A stretch of 29,823 bases of DNA from JAZQNF01 sp045641505 (GTDB taxonomy: Bacteria; Bacillota; Clostridia; Lachnospirales; Bianqueaceae), in assembly GCA_045641505.1 (NCBI GenBank), contig JAZUHB010000010.1, positions 1 to 29,823 on the forward strand, written 5' to 3'. The first letter of the stretch is position 1; every line of letters begins with the position of its first letter. The translations under genes and the position numbers were made by a program. The notes under the pieces were generated by a model. The model was given only the letters and a program-made list of their open reading frames with translations. It had not been told where the DNA came from and searched no databases. Shown here in pieces: positions 6,616 through 14,593 of this stretch.

Positions 6616-8652
6616 TCATCTTTTCTCAATCTCGAAATCCTCGCTGACGACCCTGAGCTCCCCTTCAGCGAAGCCGACCGGCTCGACGGCGATCTCGTCG
6701 ACCGCGGGATCGTGGTTGTCTACCCGCAGGAGCCAGCCCTCCTCCTCTTTCGTGAGGCGGAAGCGCACCGAGCCCTTGTCGTCGTAGAGAATGTAGCGGC
6801 CCTCGCCGCGGTAGACGCGGACGGTGAGCCGGGTGAAATCCAGCCGGTTGCCGCAGTCCGGCGGCAGGAGCGGGACGACGGAGCCGGCCTTCACGAACAC
6901 GGGCAGGCTGTCGAAAGGCGATTTGAGCGCGAAAACGCCGCCCGTGTATTTTTTCCCGTCGAAGAACCCAAAGTACTCTCCACGGGGCAAATAAAGCGTC
7001 TGGCGGCCACTCCTGCGCGTCACCGGGCACACGATCATCTGCTCGCCGAAATAATACTCGTTCCGGAAGCGCTTTTCGCGCGCTTTTGCGTCGCTGTCGA
7101 AATAGTACAGCGGCGCGCAGAGGGGAAGCCCCTCCAGGTGCGTGCGGACGCTGAAGCTGAACAGGTACGGGATCAGCCGGTGCCGCAGCCGGAGGATTTC
7201 CTCCGCGGCCTTTTCGGCCTTCGGATAATTCCAGGGCTCCTTCGAGATGTCGTGCTGCGTCGAATGGAGCCGCATCACCGGCGAGAAGCAGCCGAGCTGG
7301 AGCCAGCGCAGGTACAGCAGCGGATCGTGCCGCAGGTTGAACATGTGACCGCCGATGTCGTGGCTCCACCAGGTATAGCCCGCGTTCGCCGCCTGGGAGG
7401 TGAAATACGGCTGGAAGCGAAGCGAGCGCCAGCTGACGACCGTATCGCCCGAGAAACCGAGCGGATAGCGGTGGGAGCCCAGGCCGGCGTAGCGCGAAAG
7501 GATCAGCCCGCGCCGCCCGTTCCGGCAGGAATCGAGATAGTGATAGTGGTTCAGGAGCCACAGCGGATCGAGGTCCCCGCTCCGGCCCTTCGTCCCCTGC
7601 TGCCAGTCGATCCACCAGAAGTCGACGCCCTCCTCCTCGTAGGGACGGTGCACCAGCTCGAAGTACGCCTTCCGGAAGGCCGGGTCGGTCAGGTCGAACC
7701 CGGCGGGCTCGCGGCTCGCCGGATCGATTCCGAGCGCCCCCGCGACCTCCGGGTACTGCTTCTCGAAATAACGGATGCCGTCCGCGGGATGGAGGTTCAG
7801 CGCGGTGCGGAGCCCCAGGTCCTTCAGGCTGTCCAGAAAGCCCCGGTAATCGGGAAAGAGCTTCTCGTTCCAGGTATAGCCGGTCCAGCCGCGCGACCAG
7901 ATGCCGTGCTTCGGGACATCGTCCGGAACGTCGTCGACCGGGTGCCAGTCCATGTCGATCACCGCGACGGTAAACGGGATGTTCTCACGCTCGAAGCGGT
8001 CCATCAGCGCCAGATACTCATCCTGGGTGTAGGCGTGATAGCGGCTCCACCAGTTGCCGAACACGAACTTCGGCAGAAGCGGCACCGGGCCGGTCAGCGA
8101 GAAATACTCGCGGAGTCCGCCCGCGTAGTCGTCGCCGAACGCGAAATAGTAGTCGTCACGGAGCCCCGGGCGCCGCGGCTCGATCTCGCCGTCCTCGCGG
8201 ATCAATGCGCTTCCGCCGTCCCGCACCAGCGCGATTCCGTTCGACGAGAAAATGCCCGTGCCGAAGGATTTGCGGAACAGCGTGTCGCGCCGCTCGCGCC
8301 GCTTCCAGGACCGGAGCCGGCCGTTGGTGTTGTCCAGGGTGCGGGCGGTGCCGCCGAGGTTCGTGCGCGCCGAGGGATAGAAATACTCCCCGTCCCGCAC
8401 CAGGCAGACCTCGCCGCTCTCCTTGTCGAACAGAAACTCCGCCGCGGCCGTGCGGATCGTAAGCTCCCCGTCGTTTTCCTCGAGCGTGAACGAGGGCGCA
8501 CCGAAGCCGCGCTCCAGCGCGAACTGCGTCGGAGCGTCGGTGAAGAGATCTTCCCGGTCGAATTCCACGCGAAGGATCCGGTCCGTGATGACGGTGAGCC
8601 GGTAGTCCTCCCAGCGGAGCTCGTTCGTGTGGGGAATGCGGATGAATTTCAT
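6616..8652 (-). CDS. GH31-family glycoside hydrolase (alpha-glucosidase/alpha-xylosidase type)
   Basis: 678 residues, typical for a single-chain GH31. An N-terminal beta-sandwich of about 190 residues precedes the TIM barrel (about 195-520) and C-terminal sheet domains. The nucleophile motif is FWWIDWQQG (Asp349) and the acid/base motif is SGDTVVSW (Asp403); VIDMDWHPVDD and TWWSHDIGGHMF are further family signatures. There is no signal peptide, so it should act in the cytoplasm on imported oligosaccharides. ATG at 8652 follows a G-rich weak ribosome binding site; the frame is open further upstream but crosses its own promoter. The gene stands apart from the large sugar operon. Linkage specificity cannot be read from the sequence. 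Confidence 0.92.
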   Translation of the reverse strand: MKFIRIPHTNELRWEDYRLTVITDRILRVEFDREDLFTDAPTQFALERGFGAPSFTLEENDGELTIRTAAAEFLFDKESGEVCLVRDGEYFYPSARTNLGGTARTLDNTNGRLRSWKRRERRDTLFRKSFGTGIFSSNGIALVRDGGSALIREDGEIEPRRPGLRDDYYFAFGDDYAGGLREYFSLTGPVPLLPKFVFGNWWSRYHAYTQDEYLALMDRFERENIPFTVAVIDMDWHPVDDVPDDVPKHGIWSRGWTGYTWNEKLFPDYRGFLDSLKDLGLRTALNLHPADGIRYFEKQYPEVAGALGIDPASREPAGFDLTDPAFRKAYFELVHRPYEEEGVDFWWIDWQQGTKGRSGDLDPLWLLNHYHYLDSCRNGRRGLILSRYAGLGSHRYPLGFSGDTVVSWRSLRFQPYFTSQAANAGYTWWSHDIGGHMFNLRHDPLLYLRWLQLGCFSPVMRLHSTQHDISKEPWNYPKAEKAAEEILRLRHRLIPYLFSFSVRTHLEGLPLCAPLYYFDSDAKAREKRFRNEYYFGEQMIVCPVTRRSGRQTLYLPRGEYFGFFDGKKYTGGVFALKSPFDSLPVFVKAGSVVPLLPPDCGNRLDFTRLTVRVYRGEGRYILYDDKGSVRFRLTKEEEGWLLRVDNHDPAVDEIAVEPVGFAEGELRVVSEDFEIEKR

Positions 8653-8686
8653 GGTGTGCCCCCGGAAATCGTGATATGCGGCTTTT

Positions 8687-8715
8687 ATTATCTCACTTCT
8701 GTCCCTTTTGCACAA
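8687..8715 (-). promoter_or_regulatory. Promoter and possible operator of the GH31 gene
   Basis: TTGTGC (8715-8710), 17-base spacer, GATAAT (8692-8687). The -35 hexamer lies within a short dyad, GTCC...GGAC (8701-8719), centred on TTTTGCACAA, which may be a repressor or CcpA-like site. The operator is tentative. Confidence 0.6.
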
Positions 8716-8820
8716 GGACAAAAAAAGCGGTGCCGCGGCGTGCCACGCGCTTGCGCTCACGCGCACCTTCGCGCATTTCCCTCGCCTTCGTCTCATTTTT
8801 TCCGTTCTTTTTTGAAAACG

Positions 8821-8856
8821 TCTGTCAATTCGTCGGATTATGCTGGATTTGACAGA
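8821..8856. repeat. 36-bp inverted-repeat module 1
   Basis: TCTGTCAATT (8821-8830) and ATTTGACAGA (8847-8856) are inverted 10-base arms around a 16-base centre. It shares arm sequence and exact span with modules 2 and 3, but the centres are unrelated. Confidence 0.8.
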
Positions 8857-8882
8857 AATGAAATCGTTCGTTTTCTGGAGTT

Positions 8883-8918
8883 TCTGTCAAATAAACTGTT
8901 TTTATCGTTTTCGACAGA
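8883..8918. repeat. 36-bp inverted-repeat module 2
   Basis: TCTGTCAAAT (8883-8892) faces TTTCGACAGA (8909-8918), which matches the consensus arm at eight of ten positions. The span of 36 bases is the same as in the other two modules. Confidence 0.7.
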
Positions 8919-8919
8919 C

Positions 8920-8935
8920 ATTTGATGCATCAAAT
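8920..8935. repeat. Perfect 16-bp palindrome
   Basis: ATTTGATGCATCAAAT is fully self-complementary and directly abuts module 2. It could be a homodimeric regulator site. Confidence 0.7.
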
Positions 8936-9008
8936 CGAGCCGATGTGCGGAGGGGACGGAACTCAGCTTGCCGGTGACGCGTCCAAAGCATTCGAGACAG
9001 GTAAAATG

Positions 9009-9044
9009 TCTGTCAAATTCATCGTTTGAGTCTAATTTGACAGA
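9009..9044. repeat. 36-bp inverted-repeat module 3
   Basis: TCTGTCAAATT and AATTTGACAGA form perfect 11-base arms around a 14-base centre. The span and arm sequence match module 1. Confidence 0.8.
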
Positions 9045-9222
9045 AGTCTTGGAAAAGGCACTTTTTGTTTTATGGCAAATATCTGTTTACCGGCGGAGTT
9101 GCCATGCAATTGAAAAATAGAGTCCCAAAAATGAGACGAAGCCGCGGGCTCCGCGGCGGCCGGCCGCCTTCCCGCAAGCCCGAGCCTCTTCAGAAGCCGC
9201 GGCCACCGAAATGCAGCGACAC

Positions 9223-9263
9223 AAAAAAAACCGCCGAAAAGGAAAACTTAACCTTTTCGGCGG
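9223..9263 (-). terminator. Strong terminator of the eleven-gene operon
   Basis: On the minus strand a perfect 12-base stem (CCGCCGAAAAGG with CCTTTTCGGCGG) is followed by a run of eight T (complement of 9223-9230). It lies 58 bases after the YitT stop. Confidence 0.9.
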
Positions 9264-9321
9264 GTTTTGCTCATGACTCAGTTAAATACACCCCGGCCGC
9301 GCTCGCGTTCCGCCGCGGGGC

Positions 9322-10158
9322 TCACCGGTATACCCGGAACCCGTTCCCCTGGATCTGGGTGGATTCGGAATAGACGATGAACGCGCCGGGATCGATCTCG
9401 AGGATCTTCTTCTGGAACAGCGGGACCTCGTTGCTCTTCATCACGCAGAACATCATCTTCTTCGGCTCGTTCGAGTAGGCGCCGACCGCGTCGACCAGCG
9501 TTACGCCGCGCGGCGAGGTCGAAACGAGGTAATGGGCGATCTCGTCGCCCTTTTCCGTGATGACGAACACCATCTTCGAAACGTTCAGCTTGCCGATGAA
9601 GTAGTCGATCGTGAAGGTGGAGATGAACAGCGAAATGATGCCGAACAGCACCAGCTCCACGTTCCTGAACACGAGGAGCGAGCTCAGGATGACGGCGCCG
9701 TCGCAGATCCGGAGGAGGCTTCCCACGGACGAATGAGGAAAGGCCACCTGGAACAGACGTCCGAGGATGTCGGTCCCGCCGGTGGAATAGCCCATCGCCA
9801 GGGTCACGCCGACGCCGAAGCCGTAGAGCACGCCGCCGAAGACGGTCGCCAGGAAGGTGTTGTCGGACAGGGCCGGCAGGTAGGAAAAGAGTTCCGCCGC
9901 GATCGTAAACGTCGCCGTGCCGACCAGCGTCCGCCAGACGAAATCCTTCCCGAGCACGAACCAGCTGAGCAAAAGCAGCACCAGGTTGGCGACGCCGAGC
10001 GTCACGCCGAGCGGAACGCCCAGGGTCTGGAACAGGATCGTCGAAACGCCGGAGACGCCGCCGCAGACGATCTTGTTGGGGGTCAGCAGGGTGCTGACGG
10101 CAAAGCCGGTCAGGGTGCTGCCCGAAACAGCGAAGATGAGTTCTTTCCAGCGCTTCAT
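9322..10158 (-). CDS. YitT-family membrane protein (YitT + DUF2179)
   Basis: 278 residues. The N-terminal ~170 residues carry five or so hydrophobic segments with the family landmarks CGGVSGVSTI and YSTGGTDILGRLFQ. The C-terminal ~90 residues are a soluble DUF2179 domain (RGVTLVDAVGAYS, ending QGNGFRVYR). Members are integral membrane proteins of unknown biochemical role, sometimes suggested to be transporters. It is the last gene of the operon; its ATG is one base after the upstream TAA, with AGAAGG as ribosome binding site. Placement at the end of a sugar locus could mean product export or simply co-transcription. Confidence 0.9.
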   Translation of the reverse strand: MKRWKELIFAVSGSTLTGFAVSTLLTPNKIVCGGVSGVSTILFQTLGVPLGVTLGVANLVLLLLSWFVLGKDFVWRTLVGTATFTIAAELFSYLPALSDNTFLATVFGGVLYGFGVGVTLAMGYSTGGTDILGRLFQVAFPHSSVGSLLRICDGAVILSSLLVFRNVELVLFGIISLFISTFTIDYFIGKLNVSKMVFVITEKGDEIAHYLVSTSPRGVTLVDAVGAYSNEPKKMMFCVMKSNEVPLFQKKILEIDPGAFIVYSESTQIQGNGFRVYR

Positions 10159-10159
10159 A

Positions 10160-10972
10160 TTACAGCCTTCTCATGAATTCTTCGATGAAATATGACTGAT
10201 ATTCGTGGGCCCGGAGATTGGGATGGTCATTCTCCTTCGTCACATAGAAAACGGATTTGCGGAGCTCCTGCGCCTTCTCGCAGCAGCCCAGGGACTCCTC
10301 GCGGTTGATGATCAGCGGGACCGAAGGGTCGCCGGTCATATCCAGATACGGAACGCCCCAGCGCTTCGCCGCGGTCCGCGTGGCCTCCCGCCATTCGGGC
10401 GCCGCGTCGTTCGTGACGATGATGCCGAGCTTCATGTACGGGCGGTTCGTGAGGATCCACTCCAGCACGATGTTCCAGGCGCCGTAGTAGGTCTCCGGCG
10501 TCACGTCGTCAGGCTCGCCCAAAAGCGTGTGGGCGCTGTCGTTGATGCCAAACCAGATCGTGCAGTAATCGGTGTCCTCGGGAATCTGAAGATAGCGGTC
10601 CAGGATGAAGGGACGGAGATGGTCCCGGGCGACGCCGGGCAGACCGGCGACGTAGTCCTTGTCCAGCGCGATGGTGGAGCCGCGGCGCGCCTCGTTGATG
10701 ACGGTCATGTGATTGCGCCGTCCGATCCACCAGGGGTAGGTCTTGTACATGTTCCACTCTTTGTCGAAAATCACCGGGCTCTCCTCTTTCGTGAGGCCGC
10801 TTTCATCGGTGAAGCCGGAGAAATCTCCCTGCGTGAAGCTGTCGCCGCAGGCGTAGTATTTCTTTCCGAACAAAGGGTTCGCTTTCTCCAGCGCGTCGAC
10901 CCGTTCCCGGAGCGCGCCGAGTTCCTGCCGCAGCGCTTCGTTCTCGGCGAGGAGTTTTTTCGCGGAAATCAT
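10160..10972 (-). CDS. SGNH/GDSL-family hydrolase with N-terminal coiled coil
   Basis: 270 residues. Residues 1-32 form a heptad-like Leu/Glu/Arg-rich helix, probably a coiled coil for oligomerisation. The catalytic block is ACGDSFTQG (nucleophile Ser45), followed by WFGINDSAH as the Asn block and NDHPNLRAH near the C-terminus (His250). The residue three before His250, usually Asp, is Glu247, so the catalytic dyad may be modified. There is no signal peptide. It sits between the triosephosphate-isomerase-like gene and the YitT gene with very short gaps; GAGG precedes the ATG. A carbohydrate esterase role in removing acyl groups from imported sugars is plausible but inferred only from context. 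Confidence 0.85.
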   Translation of the reverse strand: MISAKKLLAENEALRQELGALRERVDALEKANPLFGKKYYACGDSFTQGDFSGFTDESGLTKEESPVIFDKEWNMYKTYPWWIGRRNHMTVINEARRGSTIALDKDYVAGLPGVARDHLRPFILDRYLQIPEDTDYCTIWFGINDSAHTLLGEPDDVTPETYYGAWNIVLEWILTNRPYMKLGIIVTNDAAPEWREATRTAAKRWGVPYLDMTGDPSVPLIINREESLGCCEKAQELRKSVFYVTKENDHPNLRAHEYQSYFIEEFMRRL

Positions 10973-10981
10973 GGGCTTGCC

Positions 10982-11689
10982 TCAGGCCTTCGCCTTCAGA
11001 TCGTCGGCCGCCCGGCGAGTCGCCGCGATCATCTCGTCGATCATCGCGAGGGGATCGGCCGCCTTCATGATGCCGCTCGCCGCGCCGGCCGCCTCGGAGC
11101 CGGCCATGATGAAATCGTAGACCTGCTGTCCGTTGGTGATGCCGGCCGCCTGCTCGACCATGATGTTCGGGTCGATCGCCTTGATGGCGTTGGTGACCTC
11201 GCGCACGTAATCCATCGAGCTGACACCGCCGCCCGCGCCGCCGATCAGCTCGCTGGGCTCGGGGTTCAGGATGTCGGGATGCAGCTGCGCCAGCGCCTTC
11301 GCCTCGTCGACGGTATCCGCGCAGGCGAATACCAGGAAATCGAGCTCGCGGGCGCGGTCGATGGTCGCCTTGATCTGGGGCACGCTCATCGGCTTCTCGC
11401 AGTGATTGACCACGACGCCCTTCGCGCCGGCGGCCTTCAGGCCCTCGGGCAGGATGTCGGCCATGCCGCGGCCGGGACGAAGCGTGTCCATGTAGGGAGC
11501 CAGCACGATCAGGTGCTTCGTGTTCTCGCAGACGCGGCGGATCTCGGTAGCGGGGCAGATGAAGAGCACGTCGATGTCGTACTTCTCCGCCGCTTTATCG
11601 GCAGCCTGCGCGTATTCCAGCACGGTGTCGCCGTAGATGTAGTTCTTGGTGCCGATCTCGAAATAAGGCGTTCTGATTTGCTGTTTCAT
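10982..11689 (-). CDS. Triosephosphate isomerase-like protein, short archaeal-type, divergent
   Basis: 235 residues, the length of compact archaeal-type TIMs. The general-acid histidine is in VVNHCEKP (His96), the catalytic Glu in PEPSELIGG (Glu144) and the phosphate-binding end in the Gly/Ala-rich AAGAASGI segment. The N-terminal Asn-x-Lys signature of canonical TIM appears as GTK (Lys15 kept, Asn replaced by Gly). TIM-like paralogs in sugar-alcohol operons (for example the EryH type) isomerise tetrulose phosphates, so this enzyme may act on a pathway phosphate rather than being the glycolytic TIM. AGAAGG precedes the ATG, 12 bases after the epimerase stop. The fold is firm; the substrate is inferred. 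Confidence 0.85.
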   Translation of the reverse strand: MKQQIRTPYFEIGTKNYIYGDTVLEYAQAADKAAEKYDIDVLFICPATEIRRVCENTKHLIVLAPYMDTLRPGRGMADILPEGLKAAGAKGVVVNHCEKPMSVPQIKATIDRARELDFLVFACADTVDEAKALAQLHPDILNPEPSELIGGAGGGVSSMDYVREVTNAIKAIDPNIMVEQAAGITNGQQVYDFIMAGSEAAGAASGIMKAADPLAMIDEMIAATRRAADDLKAKA

Positions 11690-11701
11690 GACTTTACCTT
11701 C

Positions 11702-12742
11702 TCATTCTTCGAAAAGCTCCGCGCTGATCCGGGCGGTTCTCGTTTCACCCGGGCCGAGCACGAGCGTTTCGTGGTTTTTGCTTGCCTTCTGATAATCCGC
11801 CGGGACCGTGGACCAGGGCTCCACGCCGAGGGTGTAGGCTCTCCCGTACCAGGGATAGCCGTCCATCCCGCAATACATGCCCCAGATCCAGAGGTACGGG
11901 AAGGTCTCGCCGTCCCATTCCATCCGGATGCCGAGCCCCTTGCCGCGGTTCACGAGCTCATAGCGCGGCTCGTCCAGCTCGCTGATGTAATACTCCATGT
12001 AGAGCTTTTCGTCCGCGGCATGGGCGGGCCTGAGATCGATCTCGGCCCCTCCTCTTCCGGTCACGAACGGCCAGCGGCCGGTGACGGCGCGGTCGAACGG
12101 ACTTTCGGGCAGCGCGGTCTCCTCCGGCACGGTCACCTTGGGATGACCCGGAAGTCGAAGCTCCACGCTCGCGTCCAGGAAGGGATAGCCGAAGGCCGGA
12201 TGATGGGCCCACATGAAATCGCGGGGCGCGTCGCTTACGTTCGTGACGACCTGCGCGATCTCGAGCTTCGCGGCGTCGCCGCGGAGCGTGACGGTCTTCC
12301 GGAGCAGAAAGGGCGTGCGGACGGTGCGGAGCGAAAGCTCGACGCTGACGCAGTCCGGCGTGTCCTCGAGGACCCGGCAGTCCCAGGGATAGAGGCAGGC
12401 CTCGCCGTGGATGCCGATCTCCGCGCCCTCATAGACGGTGTTGTCGCCGTAGGTGGGGAACAGCTCCTGCCAGCCGCCGGCGTAGCCCTCGAAGAAGTTG
12501 CCCGCGGCGGAGTTCTGCGTCTGCGCGTGGAACAGATTCTTCTGCTCGTTGAAGGAATGCCAGAGGAACTCGGTGTCGGTGGGCTTGTGCAGAAGCTCCA
12601 CGATGTCGGCGCCCTTCCCGAGGGAAAGGACGGCCTTCAGCCGGCGGTTCTCCAGCGAAAGCATCTCGATGCCGTTCTGGACGTAGCGGCGCAGACGGCA
12701 GCCGTAATTCCGGTTATGCTCACAGGCGGTCTCGAAGGACAT
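11702..12742 (-). CDS. Aldose 1-epimerase-like protein (galactose mutarotase superfamily)
   Basis: 346 residues with the beta-sandwich pattern of galactose mutarotase-like proteins; MWAHHPAFGYPFL carries the conserved His-Pro, and the C-terminal WIWGMYCGMDGYPWYGR and LGVEPWS segments fit the same superfamily. The ATG at 12742 overlaps the upstream YjbQ stop (TGATG), so the open frame beyond it is not used. It probably interconverts anomers of the sugar handled by this operon, or binds it. It could alternatively belong to a DUF4432-type subgroup. Confidence 0.85.
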   Translation of the reverse strand: MSFETACEHNRNYGCRLRRYVQNGIEMLSLENRRLKAVLSLGKGADIVELLHKPTDTEFLWHSFNEQKNLFHAQTQNSAAGNFFEGYAGGWQELFPTYGDNTVYEGAEIGIHGEACLYPWDCRVLEDTPDCVSVELSLRTVRTPFLLRKTVTLRGDAAKLEIAQVVTNVSDAPRDFMWAHHPAFGYPFLDASVELRLPGHPKVTVPEETALPESPFDRAVTGRWPFVTGRGGAEIDLRPAHAADEKLYMEYYISELDEPRYELVNRGKGLGIRMEWDGETFPYLWIWGMYCGMDGYPWYGRAYTLGVEPWSTVPADYQKASKNHETLVLGPGETRTARISAELFEE

Positions 12743-13242
12743 CAGGCTTCTCCCATGACCATGATCTGGACCGTGCGCTTGCGGGCGCGGGTCTGATCGA
12801 AATCGATGAAGTGGATGAAGCCGAAATCGCCGAGATCCGGCTTGCCGTCCACGATGACCACGGTCACGCTGCGGCCGATGATGGAGGAACGCAGATGCGC
12901 GTCGGTGTTGTGGCAGCCGAAATAATCCTCCCCGTGCTCCTCCGCGAACGCGAGGGCCTCGGGACCGGGATGCTGATACATGCCGGCGCCGGGAATCTGG
13001 GTGGGGACGAGCTTGTCCATCACGTCCACGAGATCCTGCTGCAGGGTCTCCAGGCCGCTCTCGCTCATGTCGAAGGCGCACTCCTGGGTGATCACGCTGC
13101 AGGTGGTGTGGTGGGAATAGACCACGACGATGCCGTTCTGCACACCGCTCTTCGCGATGGCTTCCTTCACCTGGGGCGTGACGTCGTGGAAACTGACGGC
13201 CCGGTCGCGGGACTGGACCTGAATTGCTTCTCTGTAAATCAT
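12742..13242 (-). CDS. YjbQ/UPF0047-family protein
   Basis: 166 residues. Family signatures are SHHTTCSVITQE, NTDAHLRSSIIG and the C-terminal FDQTRARKRTVQI. The Trp-Gln usually seen before the last motif is Phe-Gly here. Some members complement thiamine-phosphate synthase mutants, but the physiological reaction is unsettled. Two tandem ATGs exist; AGGAG is two bases from the first and five from the second, so the second (13242) is preferred. Location inside a sugar operon, coupled to an epimerase, suggests a sugar-related activity in this clade. That is inference. Confidence 0.9.
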   Translation of the reverse strand: MIYREAIQVQSRDRAVSFHDVTPQVKEAIAKSGVQNGIVVVYSHHTTCSVITQECAFDMSESGLETLQQDLVDVMDKLVPTQIPGAGMYQHPGPEALAFAEEHGEDYFGCHNTDAHLRSSIIGRSVTVVIVDGKPDLGDFGFIHFIDFDQTRARKRTVQIMVMGEA

Positions 13243-13255
13243 CATCTCTCCTGCC

Positions 13256-14566
13256 TTACTGAATGGCTTCCTTCACTTCGGGCTTCTTGCCCTCTTCCTC
13301 GGCTTCCCTGGCTTCCTTGGCAATCTTCGCCTCCCAGGCGGCCTTCTGCTTCTCGTAGACCTCGTCGGGAATGATGACGGGGTTCTTGGTGTAGCTGGGC
13401 ACGTACATGTCGCCGGCCTTCACGGGATCGGTGCAGGTGGTGATGTAGCGGTACTTCTCACGCTCCGCGGGGTAGCGCAGGTTGGGGATCTCCACGGGGA
13501 TGCTGCCCTTCATGCAGCTCTCCAGGGCCATGATGCCGACCAGACCCATGTCCAGCGCCTCGTAGACGTCGATGATGTCCGCTTCGGGATTGCCGAGAAT
13601 CTTCTCGAAGAAGTTCCAGATGCAGTAGTAGTCGCTGCCGCCGTGGCCGTAGGCCTGAGAGGCCTCGGACAGCTCGTCGGTGGGATCGTAGCTGGTGATG
13701 TACTTGTCGCGCTCGTTCTCGCCCTCGTAGGTGTCGAGGTTCGTGTAGACGTGGTTGTAACGGTTGTTCTGAGCATCCTCACGGGCGCTTTCCAGACGGC
13801 CGATGCTGCCGTAGACGGTGTACCAGATGGAGTTCTTGGACAGGCCGTCGCCGTGGAGGCTCTTGCAGATCGCGCCGTTCTCCATCTCGACCATCTCGAT
13901 GCCGGCGGAGCCGGTGGGCGCGCCCATGCGGGCCTGACGGGCGTTGTAGGGCAGCTCGAAGCCGGTGACCTTCACGGGGCGCAGACCGCTGATGTGGACC
14001 AGGGGACCGAAGGAATGGGTGCAGTAGTAGAAGGCGTGCAGCTGGTTTCTCCAGTGATCGCGCTTGCCCTGGGTGATGTCGACCCAGATGGATTCGCAGT
14101 TGTGGACGTACTCGCCCTCGCCGTACTCGAACGCGCCCAGCTTGCCCTCGCGGAAGATGCGGCGCATCTCGCGGCAGGAGGGCATGAAGCAGTAGTTCTC
14201 GCCGTAGGCGTAGATCTTGTCGCTCTTCTCGCAGGCCTCGACCAGGGCCACGGCCTCGGCGAGGTTCTGGCAGGGCAGCACCTCACTGAGCACGTGCTTG
14301 CCGGCCTGCAGACAGCGGATCGCGAAGGGGGCGTGATCCGTGGCGTAGTTCGCCAGGATGACGGCGTCCATGTCGTGCTTGATGAACTCCTCGAAATCCG
14401 TGTAGTAGGTCACGTTGTCGGAATCGACGCGGGTCTTCGCGCGGTTCAGGAAATAGGGGCTGAAATCACAGACGGCGACCAGCTCCGCGTTGTTGGCATG
14501 CATGCAGTACTTGATCATCATGTCGCCGCGGCCGGCGCCCAGAACACCAACTCGAACTTTATCCAT
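13256..14566 (-). CDS. Gfo/Idh/MocA-family oxidoreductase
   Basis: 436 residues, somewhat longer than the usual 330-390. The N-terminal Rossmann motif GVLGAGRGDMM (residues 7-17) binds NAD(P); the segment HVLSEVLPCQN replaces the typical EKP motif region, and a substrate domain follows. The C-terminal ~40 residues are charged and low in complexity (AKEAREAEEEGKKPEVKE). Such enzymes oxidise or epimerise sugars and inositols. GAGGA precedes the ATG. It is placed between the fucose-isomerase-like and YjbQ genes, so it probably acts on the same sugar. Confidence 0.92.
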   Translation of the reverse strand: MDKVRVGVLGAGRGDMMIKYCMHANNAELVAVCDFSPYFLNRAKTRVDSDNVTYYTDFEEFIKHDMDAVILANYATDHAPFAIRCLQAGKHVLSEVLPCQNLAEAVALVEACEKSDKIYAYGENYCFMPSCREMRRIFREGKLGAFEYGEGEYVHNCESIWVDITQGKRDHWRNQLHAFYYCTHSFGPLVHISGLRPVKVTGFELPYNARQARMGAPTGSAGIEMVEMENGAICKSLHGDGLSKNSIWYTVYGSIGRLESAREDAQNNRYNHVYTNLDTYEGENERDKYITSYDPTDELSEASQAYGHGGSDYYCIWNFFEKILGNPEADIIDVYEALDMGLVGIMALESCMKGSIPVEIPNLRYPAEREKYRYITTCTDPVKAGDMYVPSYTKNPVIIPDEVYEKQKAAWEAKIAKEAREAEEEGKKPEVKEAIQ

Positions 14567-14593
14567 TGCAGTATCCTCGGTTATATTTGTAAT

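Larger units (their letters stand above)
8653..9321. other. 669-bp gene-free region upstream of GH31
   Basis: Between the GH31 start and the end of the YitT gene. It contains the GH31 promoter, an A+T-rich block (about 8800-9090) with the three 36-bp modules and the palindrome, a G+C-rich stretch (9130-9210) without clear content, and the operon terminator at 9223-9263. No open frame here has a credible ribosome binding site or protein-like composition. Confidence 0.7.

Noticed and set aside
8821..9044. CRISPR array
   Set aside because: The arms are inverted rather than direct repeats, module centres differ, distances between modules are irregular (26 and 90 bases) and no cas genes are nearby.
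8821..9044. Insertion of one small transposable element (MITE)
   Set aside because: Outer arms are inverted, but no target-site duplication is visible at the boundaries and the internal modules argue against a single terminal-repeat element. Kept only as an alternative.
9065..9373. 102-residue plus-strand frame across the operon terminator
   Set aside because: Composition is unlike a protein, it crosses the terminator and overlaps the YitT 3' end, with no ribosome binding site.
10205..12796. Long plus-strand open frame opposite the SGNH, TIM and epimerase genes
   Set aside because: Antisense shadow of G+C-rich genes; no ribosome binding site or recognisable domain. The same applies to frames at 6586-8925, 13643-15964, 16208-17650, 17647-19536 and 2961-4247.
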